Shown: positions 45,405-56,770 of the stretch, in pieces
Numbering within the stretch: position 1 is the first letter of the stretch
How the letters are laid out: every line of letters begins with the position of its first letter
Assembly: GCF_963678635.1 (NCBI RefSeq)
Contig: NW_026971231.1
Coordinates: 1 to 64,000 of the forward strand
DNA: 64,000 bases
From: Symsagittifera roscoffensis
Taxonomy: Eukaryota; Xenacoelomorpha; Acoela; Convolutidae
Direction of reading: 5' to 3'
Position numbers and translations under genes: made by a program
Notes under the pieces: generated by a model
What the model saw: the letters and a program-made list of their open reading frames with translations, nothing else
What the model was told of the DNA's origin: nothing
The model's database searches: none

Positions 45405-47778
45405 CAATAGACGAAAAGGATCGTACGCGTCACTGGGTCGAATCTGTCGACTACAATCAGCCTGATGCTGTTGTAGCTCCCAATCAAGAGCAGCACGTTC
45501 GTTCAACAGCTCCTCAGGCAACTTATCCTGCATCAACAAATTACTTGGTCTCATCAAGTTTTTCAGGAGTGAATAATGGCCAGGCAGCTTCTAGTGATCC
45601 GGGATTGCATTGCAGTAACCACATTTACGGACAACATCATAATTTGTCGAATTTGGTCAGATCGCAGGTTTCCGTTAACAATCCAGTAGGGTTACAACAG
45701 GTCATTCAACTTGTTTCTAAAAATTTGCCTCAGCAAACCCTTTTGGCCACTCATCCGGTGCTAGGCAATCCAAACACAGGTTCAGTAGTCCCGGTAACTT
45801 CTGAAAATTATTTTGCTCCGACATTATCTGCAGATGTTCCTTCTGATGTAGCACCGTTCGTTCCTGCATCAACAGCAGTTAATCATGTTTCTTTAAGTCA
45901 TCACACTACAGGGTCTGTAGTAGCTGGCTACCAAGCACCTGTAGTCCCATCACAACAACATAATGGGTGTTCCCGTTAGTAGTTATAACTTTTCAAGTGA
46001 CCACTATAATCCTTATAGTAATTTGTGGAGACCAGCTGTTGCTGCCCCTTTATTGTCAGCTCAACAACACTACATTCCTTCGACAACTGTTTTTTCCGCA
46101 GTAACTCCGATTGTTCCTCCGAATAATTTTGTTCCTTCTATAAGTGGAGGGACTGTGTTCTTTGCACAGCCTGAAAATTCTTCACATGCTAATCAACTGT
46201 TCGTTCCTGATTGTCACGGTAACTCTTCGAGTTACACAGCCAACTCCCAGTAATTCACCTGGTGCAGACATCGAGCGTCCACTTTCGACACGAGAGTTGG
46301 TTAATATACTCATGCACAGCCGAAAAGATCATCTCTCTGAGTGGAAGCTGACCCAGTTCGATGGCAACCCACTTAATTGGCATGAGTGGTTTGGGCAATT
46401 CAAATCGACGGTCGAGTCAGCCATACTCAGTAACGATGAAAAGCTTACCTATCTGAAAACGCTCGTAGTGGGTAAAGCAAAAGCTGCAATCGCTGAGTAT
46501 AGCTATAGCGGAGTACTATATAAAGACGCATTAGCAACTCTTCAAAGAAAGTTCGGGCAGCCGCATGTTGTAGTAGGGGCTCATCTAGATAAATTGAGTA
46601 ATTTTCCGCCGCTGAAAATGCATAACTCGGAAAATGTAATTGGATTTTCCTCTGCAATTTCTGGACTTGTTGCCGTATTCAAGTCTCTGTCTTTTAACGA
46701 CGACCTGAAAAGTGTTAACTTACTGAATCAAGCTGTGAGTAAGCTTCCCCCGAACCTTAAGGAGGCATGGTCAATGCAAACCGTAAGACGCCAATGGCAT
46801 AGACCAACTCTGCTAGATTTCAACGAATGGCTTAAAGAAAAAGCGGAGGGGCATGAGAGGCTAAAAACGATCAATTCTAAGGGTAAGTCTGAAGAACCAG
46901 TTAAGCAAAAAGTAGGTACGAAAGTGTTTGCTAGTAACGCAAATGTAAGTAATGAGACTAAGGAAAAACCAAAATACCCTCCATGTTCTGTATGTAAAGG
47001 TCAACACGCTCTTTGGAATTGCGCCGTATTCAAAGAGAAAAACGCTACGCAGCGAGCGAAACATGTAGCCGAACAAAAACTTTGCTTTGCGTGTTTACAG
47101 AGCAATCACAGTTTTCGTAATTGTAGCAAGGCCAGAAAGTGCCCCAAGCCAGATTGTGAAAGCACACACAACGTGCTCTTACATGGAGCGGAGAAAATTT
47201 TTCCTCCTAAGGATACTAAAAGTTCCCCGGCGTCAGGTAACGCAAACACTAAACATGTATCGAATAACGCTGCCGTCGGCGATATTCATAGCCAGGAGTC
47301 AATTAAAGGCCTCCTGCCAGTTGCATCACTCGTCGTCTCTGCGGATGCGACGATTACCAACGCCCTAGTTCTTTGCGATAGTGCTTCCACGCACTCATGG
47401 GTATCCTCCGATCTCGTAAAACGCCTCCATTTGGTTGGCACTCCCGTTAACCTAACAAAAAATGGATTCAATTCCACGAGCTTGATGAAAACTCAGCAAG
47501 TAAGTTTTCAAGTTTCCGCCGAAACGAATAATAGTGAATTTTCGTTTTCTTTTCGAGCTTATGTTAAGGATCTTTTTCGTATTAGATCGGATAGCATAAG
47601 CATTCCTGAATTACAGGAAAAATACCCGCAGTTGGCTCCGATCAAACCTAGACATTATAAGTATGAGGACATCGAAATAATTATTGGACAGGATTTCTAC
47701 CATGCCATAAGACCCGTTGAGTACCTTCTGGGGGAGGACTCTATTTCACCGTGCGCCGTACGCCTTCCGATAGGTTGA
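45405..47778 (+). pseudogene. BEL gag core, zinc knuckles and aspartic protease
   Basis: The gag middle runs in two overlapping frames (45405-45979, then 45963-46253) rich in Ser, Pro, Gln and Val. The long frame 46144-47778 (544 codons) then holds a DUF1759-like capsid core from about 46333 (LSEWKLTQFDGNPLNWHEWF) to 46860, and a zinc-knuckle block at 46984-47181 (CX2CX3HX4C, CFACLQSNHSFRNC and CPKPDC). An aspartic protease follows with ALVLCDSAS near 47365. The second knuckle is intact here but carries a stop in units 1-3. An in-frame TGA at 47776-47778 separates it from the RT frame, which is otherwise continuous. The founding BEL breakpoint of the array is at 47434. Confidence 0.85.
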
Positions 47779-49341
47779 GTTTTAAGTGGTCCGTTACCGC
47801 CGTCCTTTAAATCGAACTCGTCTTGCTTTAAGTGTGTTGTCGAAGACATGTCTCTTGCGGACCAAATTAAAACTTGGTATGAGTTGGAGTCATATGGAGC
47901 CTTCAAGCAAGTAGATGCCCGTTACGCCGCCGACAAACGCGCTTTGTCCGTTTTGAAAAATGACACCTTTCACGATGGTGAGAGGTACATTGTACCAATG
48001 CTTTGGAACGATAAGGAAAGTAGTTTACCGAATAACTATTTTTCCTCCTTAGCTCAATTAAAGTCTTTGGAAAAAAGGCTAGATAAGGATCCGTCGCTCC
48101 GTGAAAAATACGCCGAAACAATAAGAGAAGATATACAAAAAGGATATGTCATAACCGTTAAGGCACACGATCCCAAATCACGAACCGATCGTGAGTGGTA
48201 TCTCCCGCATCACCCGGTGTTGAACCCGAATAAACCCGGTAAGGTGCGCCGAGCCCTCAATGGGGCATCAAAGTGTCATGGCGCTTCCTTGAACAAATCT
48301 CTGTTGGTTGACCCGGATCTCCTTCAAAACTTCATTTTTGTACTTTTAAGATTCCGTCAGCATAAATACGCCGTTTCAGCTGACATTGAAGGGATGTTTT
48401 TACAGGTTGGAGTCCGTGAAGAAGACCTACCTTTTCTTCGTTTTTTGTGGCGGGAGGACCCCACATCAAGTGTGGTAGATCACCAATATACGCGTCATAT
48501 TTTTGGTGCTCGTGACTCGCCGACTTGTGCGAATTTTGCTTTGCAGAAGACTGCATCGGATAATCAAGCTGAGTACCCCAAAGCTGCTTCGGCTGTTGTC
48601 CAGAAATTTTATATGGATGATTATCTGGATTCTTTTCAAAACAGGGATGACGCCTTGAAACTAGGTAGGGATTTAATCTCATTGCTTAAACTAGGTGGGT
48701 TTCGTCTAACAAAATTTGTCAGCAACGTGCCCGACGTAACAACCGCTCTTGATCCGGACAACCGTGAGTCCAATTTGTCTGTTAAAGATATTTGTGCGAG
48801 TCCATACCAGTCGTCGCATGTTCTCGGTCTTAAGTGGGATCACGTAAAAGATACCTTAGTCGTTAGTAGAGGGGTTGATCGTCCACTAGACAAAGCAATC
48901 ACTCAGCGCACCGTGTTGAGTTTTGTTTCCTCTGTTTTTGATCCAATTGGGTTAGTGGCTCCGTATACCGTGAAGGCTTGCCTTCTATTAAAAGATATCT
49001 GGCGAATCAGCGGTCAAAAATGGGACGATGATCTGCCAGAGGAAATCAAAAAGCAATTCCTTGAGTGGCACTCAGGTCTTCATTTGTTAGGTTCTCTGAC
49101 AATACCTCGCAGCTATTTCACTGAATCTTTCGACCGAATAGAACTTCACATGTTCGGTGATAGTTCGCAGGATGTTTTCTGTGCCGTCGCTTTCCTTCGT
49201 GCGCGACTTGTTAGCTCCCATCAGACCGAATTAGCCTTTGTGTTTGGCAAAGCCCGCGTCGCGCCTATGAAAGCGCTTTCTATTCCAAAGTTAGAGCTTC
49301 AAGCGGCTCTTCTTGCAACCCGCTTAAAGGAAGAATTTTGA
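47779..49341 (+). pseudogene. BEL reverse transcriptase and Pao-type linker
   Basis: After the TGA the same frame stays open to 49341. RT motifs are complete: WYLPHHPV, then an Asp in SADIEGMF, the catalytic YMDD at 48610-48621, and GGFRLTKF. From about 48900 the Pao-type peptidase/linker region (SSVFDPIGLVAPYTVKAC) leads to the start of RNase H (ELHMFGDSS). RT makes DNA from the element RNA in the cytoplasmic particle. The frame ends prematurely in the RNase H region because of a one-base shift near 49335. It is called a pseudogene because of the stop before it and the shift after it, though the RT core looks intact. Confidence 0.85.
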
Positions 49342-51223
49342 AATGTCTTACTTTCAAAGCTACGGATATTTTCATGTGGACAGATAGTACCACTGTTCTT
49401 CAGTTGCTTCACTCTTGTAGTAAACTACCTGTTTTTGTTGATAATCGCACTGGTGAGATTCTGGAGTCTACCAGCACTGATCAGTGGCAGCACATACTTA
49501 GCGGTGATAACCCAGCTGATACCGGTACACGAGGGATTTCTTCGGAAGCCCTCAAGGAAAGCAGCTGGGTTAATGGCCCTAGTATATTGAGAACAACTGA
49601 TTGGTCGTTCAAGCCCGATACAAGGGTTATCGATAAAATAAGACTCAAAGGACCGTCATGTGATATCGGCATTTGTGTGGAAAATTTGTCAAATTTCGTC
49701 GTCGAAGTTTTGACAGAAAAAAATCTTCCTTTCGGAAAAAAGGAGAGATTCAATTCAATTGTAAAATACAAACGCGCAGTAGCATTTTTGTTAAGATGGC
49801 TGCCATCCCATAAACATTTCCGGTCGAGTATACTAGAAACTACAGACCCGTCTGAAATGGATATTGCTGAACAGAAGCTCATTTACCTGTCCCAGGGTGA
49901 GACATTCCCTAATGAGCCAAAACTACTAAGATCCGGTAAAGTTATCACGAGGAATAGTCGGATCGCCAAGTATTCGCCGTTCATTGGACCAGCTGGCATT
50001 CCTCGCTCGACTGGGCGCATCAGCCGCTCAGTTAATTCCGATTTCGATAGCAAGCATCCGATTATACTTGATGCCCGTCATGCGGTTGTTCGGTTATTGG
50101 TTCAGCACTTGCACGTTAGGAATTTCCATCAAGGCTTGGATTACATGGGTGCGGTGGTTTATTTGAAGTACGTTGTGTTAAATTTGCGATGGTTGCTGCG
50201 AAACATTGAAAATACTTGCGTTGTGTGCCGAAAACGCAAAGCGCAAACTGTAATTCAAATGATGGCTGATCTGCCCGTTGAAAGGCTGGGTTACAAGCAA
50301 CCTCCTTTCTCTAACACAGGTGTCGACTACTTTGGGCCGTTCCTTTTCCAATCCGGAGAAGTACGGAAAAGAGGTGGGGTTTTTTGTTTACCTGTCTCAC
50401 CACTAGAGCGGTGCACATTGAAGTGGTCCCCTCGCTCGACACAAGCTCTTGTGTGATGGGCGTGGAGAGGTTTATTGCACGTCGCGGTACTCCGACTACC
50501 ATCATGTCCGACAACGGCACGAACTTTGTTGGCACTCAGAAAGAGCTCTTAGCTTGCGTTGAGTGTTGGAACAAGCTCGCACCCGCTGTTTTTGTTCAGA
50601 AAGGGATCAAGTGGAAATTCAATCCACCCAGCGCACCGCACCATGGTGGCTCCTGGGAGCGATTAGTTCGGAGTGTCAAGCGCGTTTTGTATGACATCTT
50701 AGGCAACAGAAGAGTAACTGAGGAGGTTCTAAGAACCACGCTGTGCCTTGTTGAGCAATCACTCAACGCTAGACCGATAAAAGCCGTTAGTTCGGATCCG
50801 CTAGATTTAGAGGCGTTGACCCCGAATCATTTTATCCTTGGTCAACACGCAGCGAGTTTTCCGTCGCTAAGTTTCGAAGAAAACTTCGACCATAAGAAGC
50901 GGTTCGCCAGAGCGCAATCATACTCTAACGCAATATGGACACGGTGGATGCAGGAATGCGTTCCTTTCCTCAATAGGAGGGCAAAGTGGCACAACCAGTC
51001 AGACGTTAAGTTGAAAGCCCGCGACTTGGTTTGGGTCATAGAGCCTGACACTCCACGTGGACATTATCCACTCGCACGTATCCTAAAACTGCACTATGGC
51101 ATGGACGGATGCGCGAGATCCGCCGACATAAAGACCGTTACGAGCGAACTGACCCGCCCGACCGTAAAGCTCGCTCCCATTCTTCCTTGTTTAGGGGTGG
51201 AGGATGTTGCAGCGCAAATATAA
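49338..51223 (+). pseudogene. BEL RNase H end and integrase with DUF5641-like tail
   Basis: Two overlapping frames. The first (49338-50456) starts with the RNase H block MWTDSTTVLQLL and reaches the HHCC finger at about 50100-50230 (HVRNFHQ and CVVC), then the first catalytic Asp in VDYFGP near 50320. The second (50384-51223) begins after a shift in a T-run and holds TTRAVHIEVV, the second Asp in SDNGTNF (about 50510), and the Glu in GGSWERLVRS (about 50655). A BEL-specific C-terminal domain of the DUF5641 type (RDLVWVIEPDTPRGHYPLARI) ends just before the polypurine tract. All three catalytic residues are present, but the frame break prevents one polypeptide. Confidence 0.85.
51193..51204 (+). 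other. BEL polypurine tract
   Basis: AGGGGTGGAGGA lies directly before the TGTTGC start of the 3' LTR, the position of the plus-strand primer in LTR retrotransposons. Confidence 0.7.
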
Positions 51224-51684
51224 AACAAGAGTATAAATGCATATAAAGTTGAACCAAAAGGTTAATGCATATAGGGACAGTAGCCGAGCGTATACATGGT
51301 GCGTCCCGGTGGGTTCGGCGCCGGTTCGAATCCCGCCTAGGTCATTTCCTTTCTAGAACTCGAATATGCACCGAACTTGATGAGATGCTCCGTAACCAGG
51401 TTCGATCCCCCCAAAACCTATTTTAACCGTATTTTCGCTCTAATTTGGTTCAGCCTTGATTAAGGCTGACCTTTAAAAAGAGCAATTTGTCTCAAGGACA
51501 AATTCTGGCCATTTTTGCAGCTTGCTTTGAGTTATGCAGTGATTTTGTTACCGATGTTACCGATGTTACCGATAACAATAAAAAAGTTTGTTAAAAATAT
51601 CGTTATTTTCCCGATAAAAAACTCGTTATAATTCAAGTGTTTGAAAACAGATTTTATCACGAAGTGTGGAGATTGACGCGCACA
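51205..51684 (+). repeat. BEL 3' LTR, unit 4
   Basis: 480 bp, with the same ends as the 5' LTR and about 17 differences from it. AATAAA is at 51577-51582 and the B-box at 51323-51333. This is the only 3' LTR of the BEL element in the window. Confidence 0.93.
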
Positions 51685-51689
51685 TAGGT
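51685..51689. repeat. BEL target site duplication, right copy
   Basis: TAGGT, equal to 42344-42348 directly before the 5' LTR. Five bases is typical for BEL-type integration. Confidence 0.85.
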
Positions 51690-53879
51690 ACTTCCGAAAT
51701 TGATAATAAACATGAAATTTTTTTTGCTAACAATCCATATTATTTGGCTAAAATTAAATTAAATATGGAAAACTGGCTGTGAGATCAAGTTTGATCAATC
51801 TGATCAAATTTTTGTTTCGAATGCCAGTCATTTTATTGTTAAATTTACCTAGCTTTTTGAAAATAGCTTTTTGAAGGTTTGTCATTTTTTCTGAATTGGC
51901 GGCATACAACGCATTGTTTGAGGAGTTTGCCAGCCCCATGTCTCAGCCTTGCGTCTTCCCAAAGAAGATAACGTTCCCGGATTAAAATGCTGGAGAAAGC
52001 AACATTTAATTTCGAGTCAAGTAAATGCGTTGTTCTGCGTCTCTGGGAAAAACCACAATTTCATTTAAAATTATTTACAAAGAACAAATGAACAAACATA
52101 AAGTTTAAGTTCACTAATCTTTTTTTCCTTCGTAAACCTGTTTAATGCTTCTCCAATTTTCCTCTAGGATTCAGTACCTTTCTTTTTGTAAATTGTGCCC
52201 GCTAGAGGCATTAAAAATTTTAAGTTTTCGAAGGGCGGCTTCCTTGCTGCAAGTTTGCGATTACTTTCAGAATACTGGGGCGTGAACCACTGGAATTCGA
52301 CTGTATGTCATAATTTCAGCCCTCTAGAGCATTTGTTGTTCGAACCAAACTGGATTTTGCCGCGTTTTTTGTTTCCATAGTGAAGGAGGTAATAGAGCTT
52401 CTCAATTCAAGATTTTTATGTAATTAAACCAATAACAAAGGGAAAGCACTTTTTCATTTTGTCCTGTTTTTTCATGATCGAATTTTTTGAACTTTTTGGC
52501 TATTTCAAGGTACAAATATCCTATTTTTTCTTTTTTTTCCAAAACTAGTGAAGTAAGCCTTTTAGAGCTAATGCAAACCCGTTGGTTTGCTTCATATTTT
52601 TTTTTTGAATCCGAGTTCCGCAATGGCTCACATATAATTTTAAGGATGATGAAAAAAACATCAAGACAGTTTGGGAAGTGTTTTTTGAAATGGTTGAAGA
52701 GCAGCCTGCTCAAAATCCAGCAAACTTTTTTTTAGGTTTTTTGTCAGGGGTTAAATTTTTTAGGCCTTCTAAGAAGCGATGGTAACTTTTTCCGTTTTAT
52801 TTTGAAAAAAGGCATATTTTCATTTCAAGCGGGGGCCATTCCTGAAAGACTAACATGCATGGAGTAAAATTGATTTAAAAAATTTTAGGAATAACTTTGA
52901 AAGTTCCGCCACCCAACCATAAATTTGACTTTTTGAGCACACGTTGCAATTCTGGGTCGCCGTAAAAAAATGACCCTTTTGTGATCATTTTGTCCACTGT
53001 AAAATCTTTTTGCCACAAAGCTCGGGTATTTCGAAATTTCTTTTTGATGGGGAGACTGGTAAAAACTATACTCGTTGCTTGCGCATGCGTTGTGCAGTTC
53101 GAATTAAATTTTTCTTAATTGGTGGTAGGGTAATTTTGTGGCAATATTGTCTCTCATGGGCTGAATTGCTGTGGCGACCGCGACGGTCGGGGTATTACTC
53201 CCGCTCAGGTCCTTGATATTTATCAAAACTAGTCAAGCATCAGGTTTTCCGTAGATATGTCGAATTTGAATAAAACGTTCCCAATCGGTAGATGCTGTTG
53301 TTCAGCATTTCTGAATCTAGTAATTGAGCAGTTCCAGATAGTAGCGCTTTTCTTCTTACGTTTAGGGTAATACTCGCGGCTTCACACCACTAATATTGTT
53401 TGTCTTTGGAGGATAAAATAAAATGGAAGGATGTTTCAAACATTATAGATTATAGCTCATAGAATGGTTAAACAACCGTTCAAATGTAAGGCAGTATGGT
53501 TTTATGTAAAATGTTTAACTGTCTTTTCTTGCCTTCAATTACCACCATGTAGGTTAGTTCTGTTTTAAACGCGTGAATGAGGGAATATTTTTTAGCTAAT
53601 CGAGTTGCAGTTGTTTTTGAGATCCTAGAGGCATCAAGTGAATTAAGAATGGCTTCTCAGGCCTCAATTAGCGCATTTTAATAGAATATCACTGTACTTG
53701 TAAGAGTACTTATTTCGAAATAAACGATCAGTAAAAAAAGGGGGTGAAATTGCTGTGGTTATCCTGTTTCGGGGTTATAAAATAGCTGGTGTACAAATAG
53801 GCTGGTAAATAACGTGGGATTAAAGAATTGAAAACCAAACATTTTACTAAGTCCCGCTGTTCTTACTTTCTTACGCGGT
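51690..53879 (+). other. Intron 1, single-copy stretch
   Basis: AT-rich sequence after the BEL insertion. The first 90 or so bases continue the open frame interrupted by the element. A small perfect hairpin CGACCG-CGA-CGGTCG lies near 53175. No other coding sequence or repeat was recognised. Confidence 0.5.
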
Positions 53880-54090
53880 TTGAAAAACTTATTGAAGATA
53901 GGAAAATCTGGATATCTCAGACCCGGATGAAATTGGTAAGTCTTTGATATAATACATTATAAATCCATACAGGGTAGCTCTAATCATCTTTCTCGGGGTC
54001 TGGGGTAAAAAAAACGTTTCTGAAAATTGAAGTAAATGTTGTACAAAGTAGTCATTTAACACCTACATTTTAAAGAGTTAGTACTTGAAT
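53880..54090 (+). repeat. Diverged relative of the inverted-repeat element's right half
   Basis: The stretch aligns, with many differences, to the right half of the 504-bp element, from TTGAAAAACTTATTGAAGAT through CAGACCCGG to TTTTAAAGAGTTAG. It again carries CTCAG, a 15-base segment and GTAAGT (53916-53941), with 12 of the 15 bases equal. No left arm was found nearby. Confidence 0.5.
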
Positions 54091-54633
54091 CGAGTTAGTA
54101 CTAGCGGTATAAGTTTGAATATTATGTACAAATATAAGATTTTGGCTTTTGACTCCTTTTCAGTCTCCGCCCCCAATATTTCTGTTTTTGTATAGTCTAA
54201 CGTGTTATTTTTGTTGAAAGCTTCGATACTATGACGTAAGGTATGGAAAACAATAGTTTATTTACACTAACTAACATTACAATAAAATAGTTTTTCAAAG
54301 AAGAAAACCAAAAGATTTGGGGTTAGTGGATAGTTTAATTTGTCGCAGTCGAATTAAACGTTCAAAACAATCAAACAAAAAGAACAAAATTTTGCTCGTA
54401 ACAATTTGGAGGTGGGGAAAAGGATAACGAGCCAATATTGGTGGTCCAAATATTGTAGTTTAACAAAAGTTTTCCCTGAAAAATATTGCAGACGAGTTGA
54501 GGGTACAGTGAGAACATGCAGGGCTTTGCCTTGATATAAAAGCAGTTCAATTGTTCCCTCTTTCAACAAAAAGTCAGAAATGTATATGTTGAGTTTTTAA
54601 TTATTCAGGCCAAATTTCAAGCCAAAAGGAAAA
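54091..54633 (+). other. Intron 1, no features seen
   Basis: AT-rich sequence with only short open frames on either strand; nothing recognised. Confidence 0.5.
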
Positions 54634-56770
54634 TTTCTCTCGGGGGATCAATCCTGGGATTTTTATGGGCCCCGCCGCGCTCCCACACCACTAGTTTAGC
54701 CTGAAAAGATTCGATCTATACTTCCCGTCTTATGCTTTGATGCTGAAAGCGTAATGTAAAATTTTTACGCGTGACAATTGTCTCGCTTAAAAAGTTGATT
54801 CCAAACTGAATTGAGACAAGCAAATCAGGTTTTGATTTTCAACTACCATTTCATACTTCATTTTTGTCAATATCTCTTTAACCAAAAACTACATGAGACA
54901 AATTAAACGGCTGTCGGAACAGTAGGGTCACCCCCTATTATTCGAACCGACAATTCAAAATGGAGAAAGTTTGTATTTAGGTGTGTTTTACTTTTTTGTA
55001 TTCCACGCAAAATCAAGTACCACAAATATTCATCGGAATGGGCCGAATCATATAATATTTTATAGCTCTTTCAGTCATCTTTCGAACAATCTTAATATAT
55101 TGTTTAGAGTTTTTTCTCAGTGTCGAGAATAAAACGTTCAAAATTTATGATTTTTGATCTAAGCTAGGCGTTTTTGATTTTTTTAACCAAAAACATTACA
55201 GCAAACAATTATTGTAATGGGTGGAATGACGTATTATAAAAAAACTTTTCAGCCCTGATTTGAACGACATTTCAAAAACTCAAAAGGTTGGATCAATGAC
55301 GAGAAAAACCGGTTTGAAATGTCTGTGCTTCAGTCTAACTTTGAGCAAAAAAAGCGAGCTGGTAGGCAAAATATAGAAAGATAAGCCATGATTCTTTGGT
55401 ATAACTTCAGTAAAACTATTTTTGTCTCTCGGCAAAGTATCTTGGCTTCATTTTTGTTATAAAAATAATTTTTTTTTGTTTTTTTTTGTCTGATTTGTCT
55501 ATTTTACGGTGACTGTCGATAAATTTAATACTTTTCAGATCTTTTCATCACACTGCGCACAAAAAATAATAATATAAAGAAAGAACTTTTTCACTTGAAA
55601 AAATATATATATTTTTTCAGACATTTTGTGCTACTTCTGCAGCAACTGGCTATCCTTATTTCTTTTTATGTTGATGCTGAGCTTATTCTTTTGGTTTTCT
55701 CTCGGGGTATCATTTCTCTCGGGGGATCAATCTGGGATTTTTGTGGGCCCCGCCTCGCTCCCACACCACAAGTTTAGCCTGAAAAGATTCGATCTATACT
55801 TCCCGTCGTATGTTTTGATGCTAAAAGCGTGATGTAAAATTTTTACGCGTGACAATTGTCTCGCATAAAAAGTTGATTCCAAACTGGATTGAGGCAAGCA
55901 AATCAGGTTTTGATTTTGAACTACGATTTCATACTTAATTTTTGTCAATATCTCTTTAACCAAAAACTACATGAGACAAATTAAACGGCTGTCGGAACAT
56001 TAGGGTCACCCCCTATTATTCGAACCGACAATTCAAAATGGAGAAAGTTTGTATTTAGGTGTGTTTTACTTTTTTGTATTCCACGCAAAATCAAGTACCA
56101 CAAATATTCATCGGAATGGGCCGAATCATATATTATTTTATAGCTCTTTCAGTCATCTTTCGAACAATCTTAAAATGATATTTAAAGTTTTTTCTCAGTG
56201 TCGAGAAAAAAACGTTCAAAATTTGTGATTTTTGGTCTAAACGAGGCGTTTTTGCTTTTTTTAACCAAAAACATTACAGCAAACAATTATTGTAATGGGT
56301 GGAATGACGTATTATAAAAAAACTTTTCAGCCCTGATTTGAACGACATTTCAAAAACTCAAAAGGTTGGATCAATGACGAGAAAAACCGGTTTGAAATGT
56401 CTGTGCTTCAGTCTAACTTTGAGCAAAAAAAGCGAGCTGGCAGGCAAAATATAGAAAGATAAGCCATGATTCTTTAGTATAACTTCAGTAAAACTAATTT
56501 TTGTCTCTTGGTAAAGTATCTTGGCTTCATTTTTGTTATAAAAATAATTTTTTTTTGTTTTTTTGTCTGATTTGTCTATTTTACGGTGACTGTCGATAAA
56601 TTTAATACTTTTCAGATCTTTTCATCACATTGCGCACAAAAAATAATAATTTAAAGAAAGAACTTTTTCACTTGAAAAAAATTTATATTTTTTTTCAGAC
56701 ATTCTGTGCTACTTCCGCAGCAACTGGCTGTCTTTATTTCTTTTTATGTTGATGCTGAGCTTATTCTTTT
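54634..56770. repeat. 1.06-kb tandem duplication in intron 1
   Basis: Copy 1 is 54634-55692 and copy 2 is 55712-56770, both starting ATTTCTCTCGGGGGATCAAT and ending GCTTATTCTTTT. The 19-bp spacer repeats part of the start motif (TTCTCTCGGGG). The copies differ by scattered substitutions and small indels. No protein-coding content was recognised in either copy. Confidence 0.85.

Larger units (their letters stand above)
42349..51684 (+). mobile_element. Complete BEL/Pao LTR retrotransposon, unit 4
   Basis: The element is 9,336 bp, flanked by TAGGT at 42344-42348 and 51685-51689, with two 480-bp LTRs. Order: 5' LTR, leader, accessory ORF, gag (coiled coil, Ser/Pro/Gln-rich middle, DUF1759-like core, zinc knuckles), aspartic protease, reverse transcriptase, RNase H, integrase with DUF5641-like tail, polypurine tract, 3' LTR. 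Protease before RT and integrase last is the BEL/Pao and Ty3/gypsy order; the gag core, the three-knuckle block and the integrase tail are specific to BEL/Pao. The LTRs differ at about 17 of 480 sites by eye, so the insertion is not fresh. Frame breaks in gag, an in-frame stop between protease and RT, and frameshifts near 49335 and 50385 mean this copy should not move on its own. No convincing primer-binding site was found next to the 5' LTR. Confidence 0.93.

Noticed and set aside
52400-53220. A diverged fifth copy of protease-like exon 1 upstream of the 53880 repeat
   Set aside because: Checked because the half inverted-repeat copy suggested it, but no signal peptide, CGGS or TAAHC-like motif is present.
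51754-54600. Short open frames of 60-100 codons in intron 1
   Set aside because: Length expected by chance in this AT-rich DNA; no motif, splice borders or repeats support them.
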